Source of the DNA: Luidia sarsii
Lineage: Eukaryota > Echinodermata > Asteroidea > Paxillosida > Luidiidae
DNA: 64,000 nucleotides
Direction of reading: 5' to 3'
Assembly (NCBI GenBank): GCA_949987565.1
Contig: OX465107.1
Coordinates: forward strand, 11,723,721-11,787,720
The notes beneath the pieces are model-generated. The model searched no databases, was not told the DNA's origin, and saw nothing but the letters and a program-made list of their open reading frames with translations. Position numbers and translations under genes: made by a program. Shown here in pieces: positions 63,652-64,000 of this stretch. Position 1 is the stretch's first letter. Every line of letters starts with the position of its first letter.

Positions 63652-64000
63652 TTTTGAGTGACGGATGGTTCCTGACAACAGAAAGACAGGCGTTGGCGAA
63701 TGCGAGTTATTGAGTTTGTTTGATCTAAGTTGGGGCGGACTAATTCCGAAACAACGGTTATGGTGATGGGTTGGCTAGATTGCTCGGAGAGAAGTCAGTC
63801 GAGACGATGGTGAGCAAAGTGCGGCAACTCGTGTGCAGCCTGCCAGGCCGAATTTCTGCAAGGATTTTGGGAAGCATCCCTGCACTTCCGCAGCAAAATA
63901 GGTCCACATTTCAAGCACTACGTGTTCCAAATTAAACGCGAAATCGAACATTGAACACCCGGGTCGTCTTAAGCTTGACCGATTCTACAATGTATCAGTT
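63652..64000. repeat. Unit 27, partial, cut by the window end
   Basis: The first 349 bp of a further unit, matching 644 onward. Private changes: GAGTTTGTTTGATC near 63713 and GAGAAGTCAG near 63788. The array continues beyond the window for at least this distance. Confidence 0.95.

Larger units (their letters stand above)
1..64000. repeat. Macrosatellite tandem array, ~2.42 kb unit, 26 full copies plus two partials
   Basis: The same sequence recurs head to tail across the window. Anchoring on the motif TTTTGAGTGACGGATGG gives starts at 644, 3069, 5494, 7919, 10344, 12769, 15188, 17606, 20024, 22442, 24860, 27278, 29696, 32114, 34556, 36983, 39410, 41835, 44260, 46678, 49103, 51528, 53953, 56378, 58803, 61228 and 63652. 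Spacings are 2425, 2419, 2418, 2442, 2427 or 2424 bp, each explained by small indels noted under the units. All units have the same orientation and differ by few substitutions. No unique flank, insertion or inverted unit interrupts the array. I recognise no named satellite family. Function unknown. Confidence 0.98.
45000..64000. repeat. Array block D (diverged tRNA-like tract; includes dimeric higher-order repeat)
   Basis: From U19 onward the tRNA-like segment (46125-46262 in U19) switches to a linked set of states: GGGAACGCG, GAGACAAAATTGG, AAATGAG, a G in the B box, and CAATTTGATAG. Between about 45.8 and 58.3 kb two unit types alternate. Type X (U19, U21, U23) has GTCGACC, CTGTACAAAG and CGCGCGTCC in the GC-rich segment. 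Type Y (U20, U22, U24) has GTAGACC, CAGTACGAAG and CGCACGTCC. The alternation gives a 4,850-bp period. U25 is again Y-like and breaks it. Confidence 0.85.

Noticed and set aside
1..64000. rDNA intergenic spacer, 5S, snRNA or histone gene cluster as the basis of the tandem array
   Set aside because: I looked for the conserved cores of 5S, U1, U2 and U6 RNAs and for histone frames on both strands of the unit and found none.
1..64000. CRISPR or prokaryotic repeat array
   Set aside because: The unit is kilobases long with no short repeat-spacer structure and no bacterial genes or operons.

Overview
The whole 64 kb window is one head-to-tail tandem array of a long satellite unit (a macrosatellite) of about 2.42 kb. 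I count 26 complete units, a short rearranged partial unit at the left edge (1-643) and a partial unit at the right edge (63652-64000). Unique flanking sequence is not reached on either side. I see no convincing protein-coding gene, rRNA, intact tRNA, CRISPR array or transposase. The sequence looks eukaryotic and probably metazoan: it is non-coding, concertedly evolving satellite DNA with a degenerate tRNA-derived (SINE-like) module in every unit. The species cannot be read from the sequence.

Plan of a unit, using unit 1 (644-3068) as reference: (i) 644-1178, no gene, with a small perfect hairpin at 1087-1102; (ii) 1179-1436, a minus-strand open frame of 85 codons that I do not believe is coding; (iii) about 1440-2160, AT-rich and poor in differences between units, with a palindrome at 1825-1834 and an AATAAA at 2141-2146; (iv) about 2161-2500, GC- and CpG-rich and open on the plus strand; (v) about 2526-2620, a minus-strand tRNA-like module with a perfect B box, a near-consensus A box and a T-run after its 3' end; (vi) about 2621-3068, no gene, with an 11-bp inverted repeat (2969-2979 and 3075-3085) that straddles the unit boundary chosen here.

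The array is a mosaic of locally homogenised blocks. Block A (units 1-5, 2425 bp) runs to about 12 kb. Block B (units 6 to early 14, about 12.2-32.7 kb) has 2418-2419 bp units with a shared 7-bp deletion and is strikingly uniform. Block C (late unit 14 to unit 18, about 32.7-45 kb) has 2425-2427 bp units. Block D (units 19-26, about 45-64 kb) carries a diverged tRNA-like tract and, between about 45.8 and 58.3 kb, an alternating X/Y arrangement that makes a 4,850-bp dimeric higher-order repeat. The B/C boundary is caught as a hybrid unit with a 17-bp tandem duplication at 32681-32714, and unit 19 holds a short B-type patch in a C-type background. Units at both edges carry more private changes than central ones.

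No genes cooperate here. The biology is the array itself: unequal exchange, gene conversion, higher-order structure, and a possible Pol III-type module repeated about every 2.4 kb. Roles such as centromere, sex-chromosome heterochromatin or eliminated DNA are possibilities only; nothing in the sequence decides between them.
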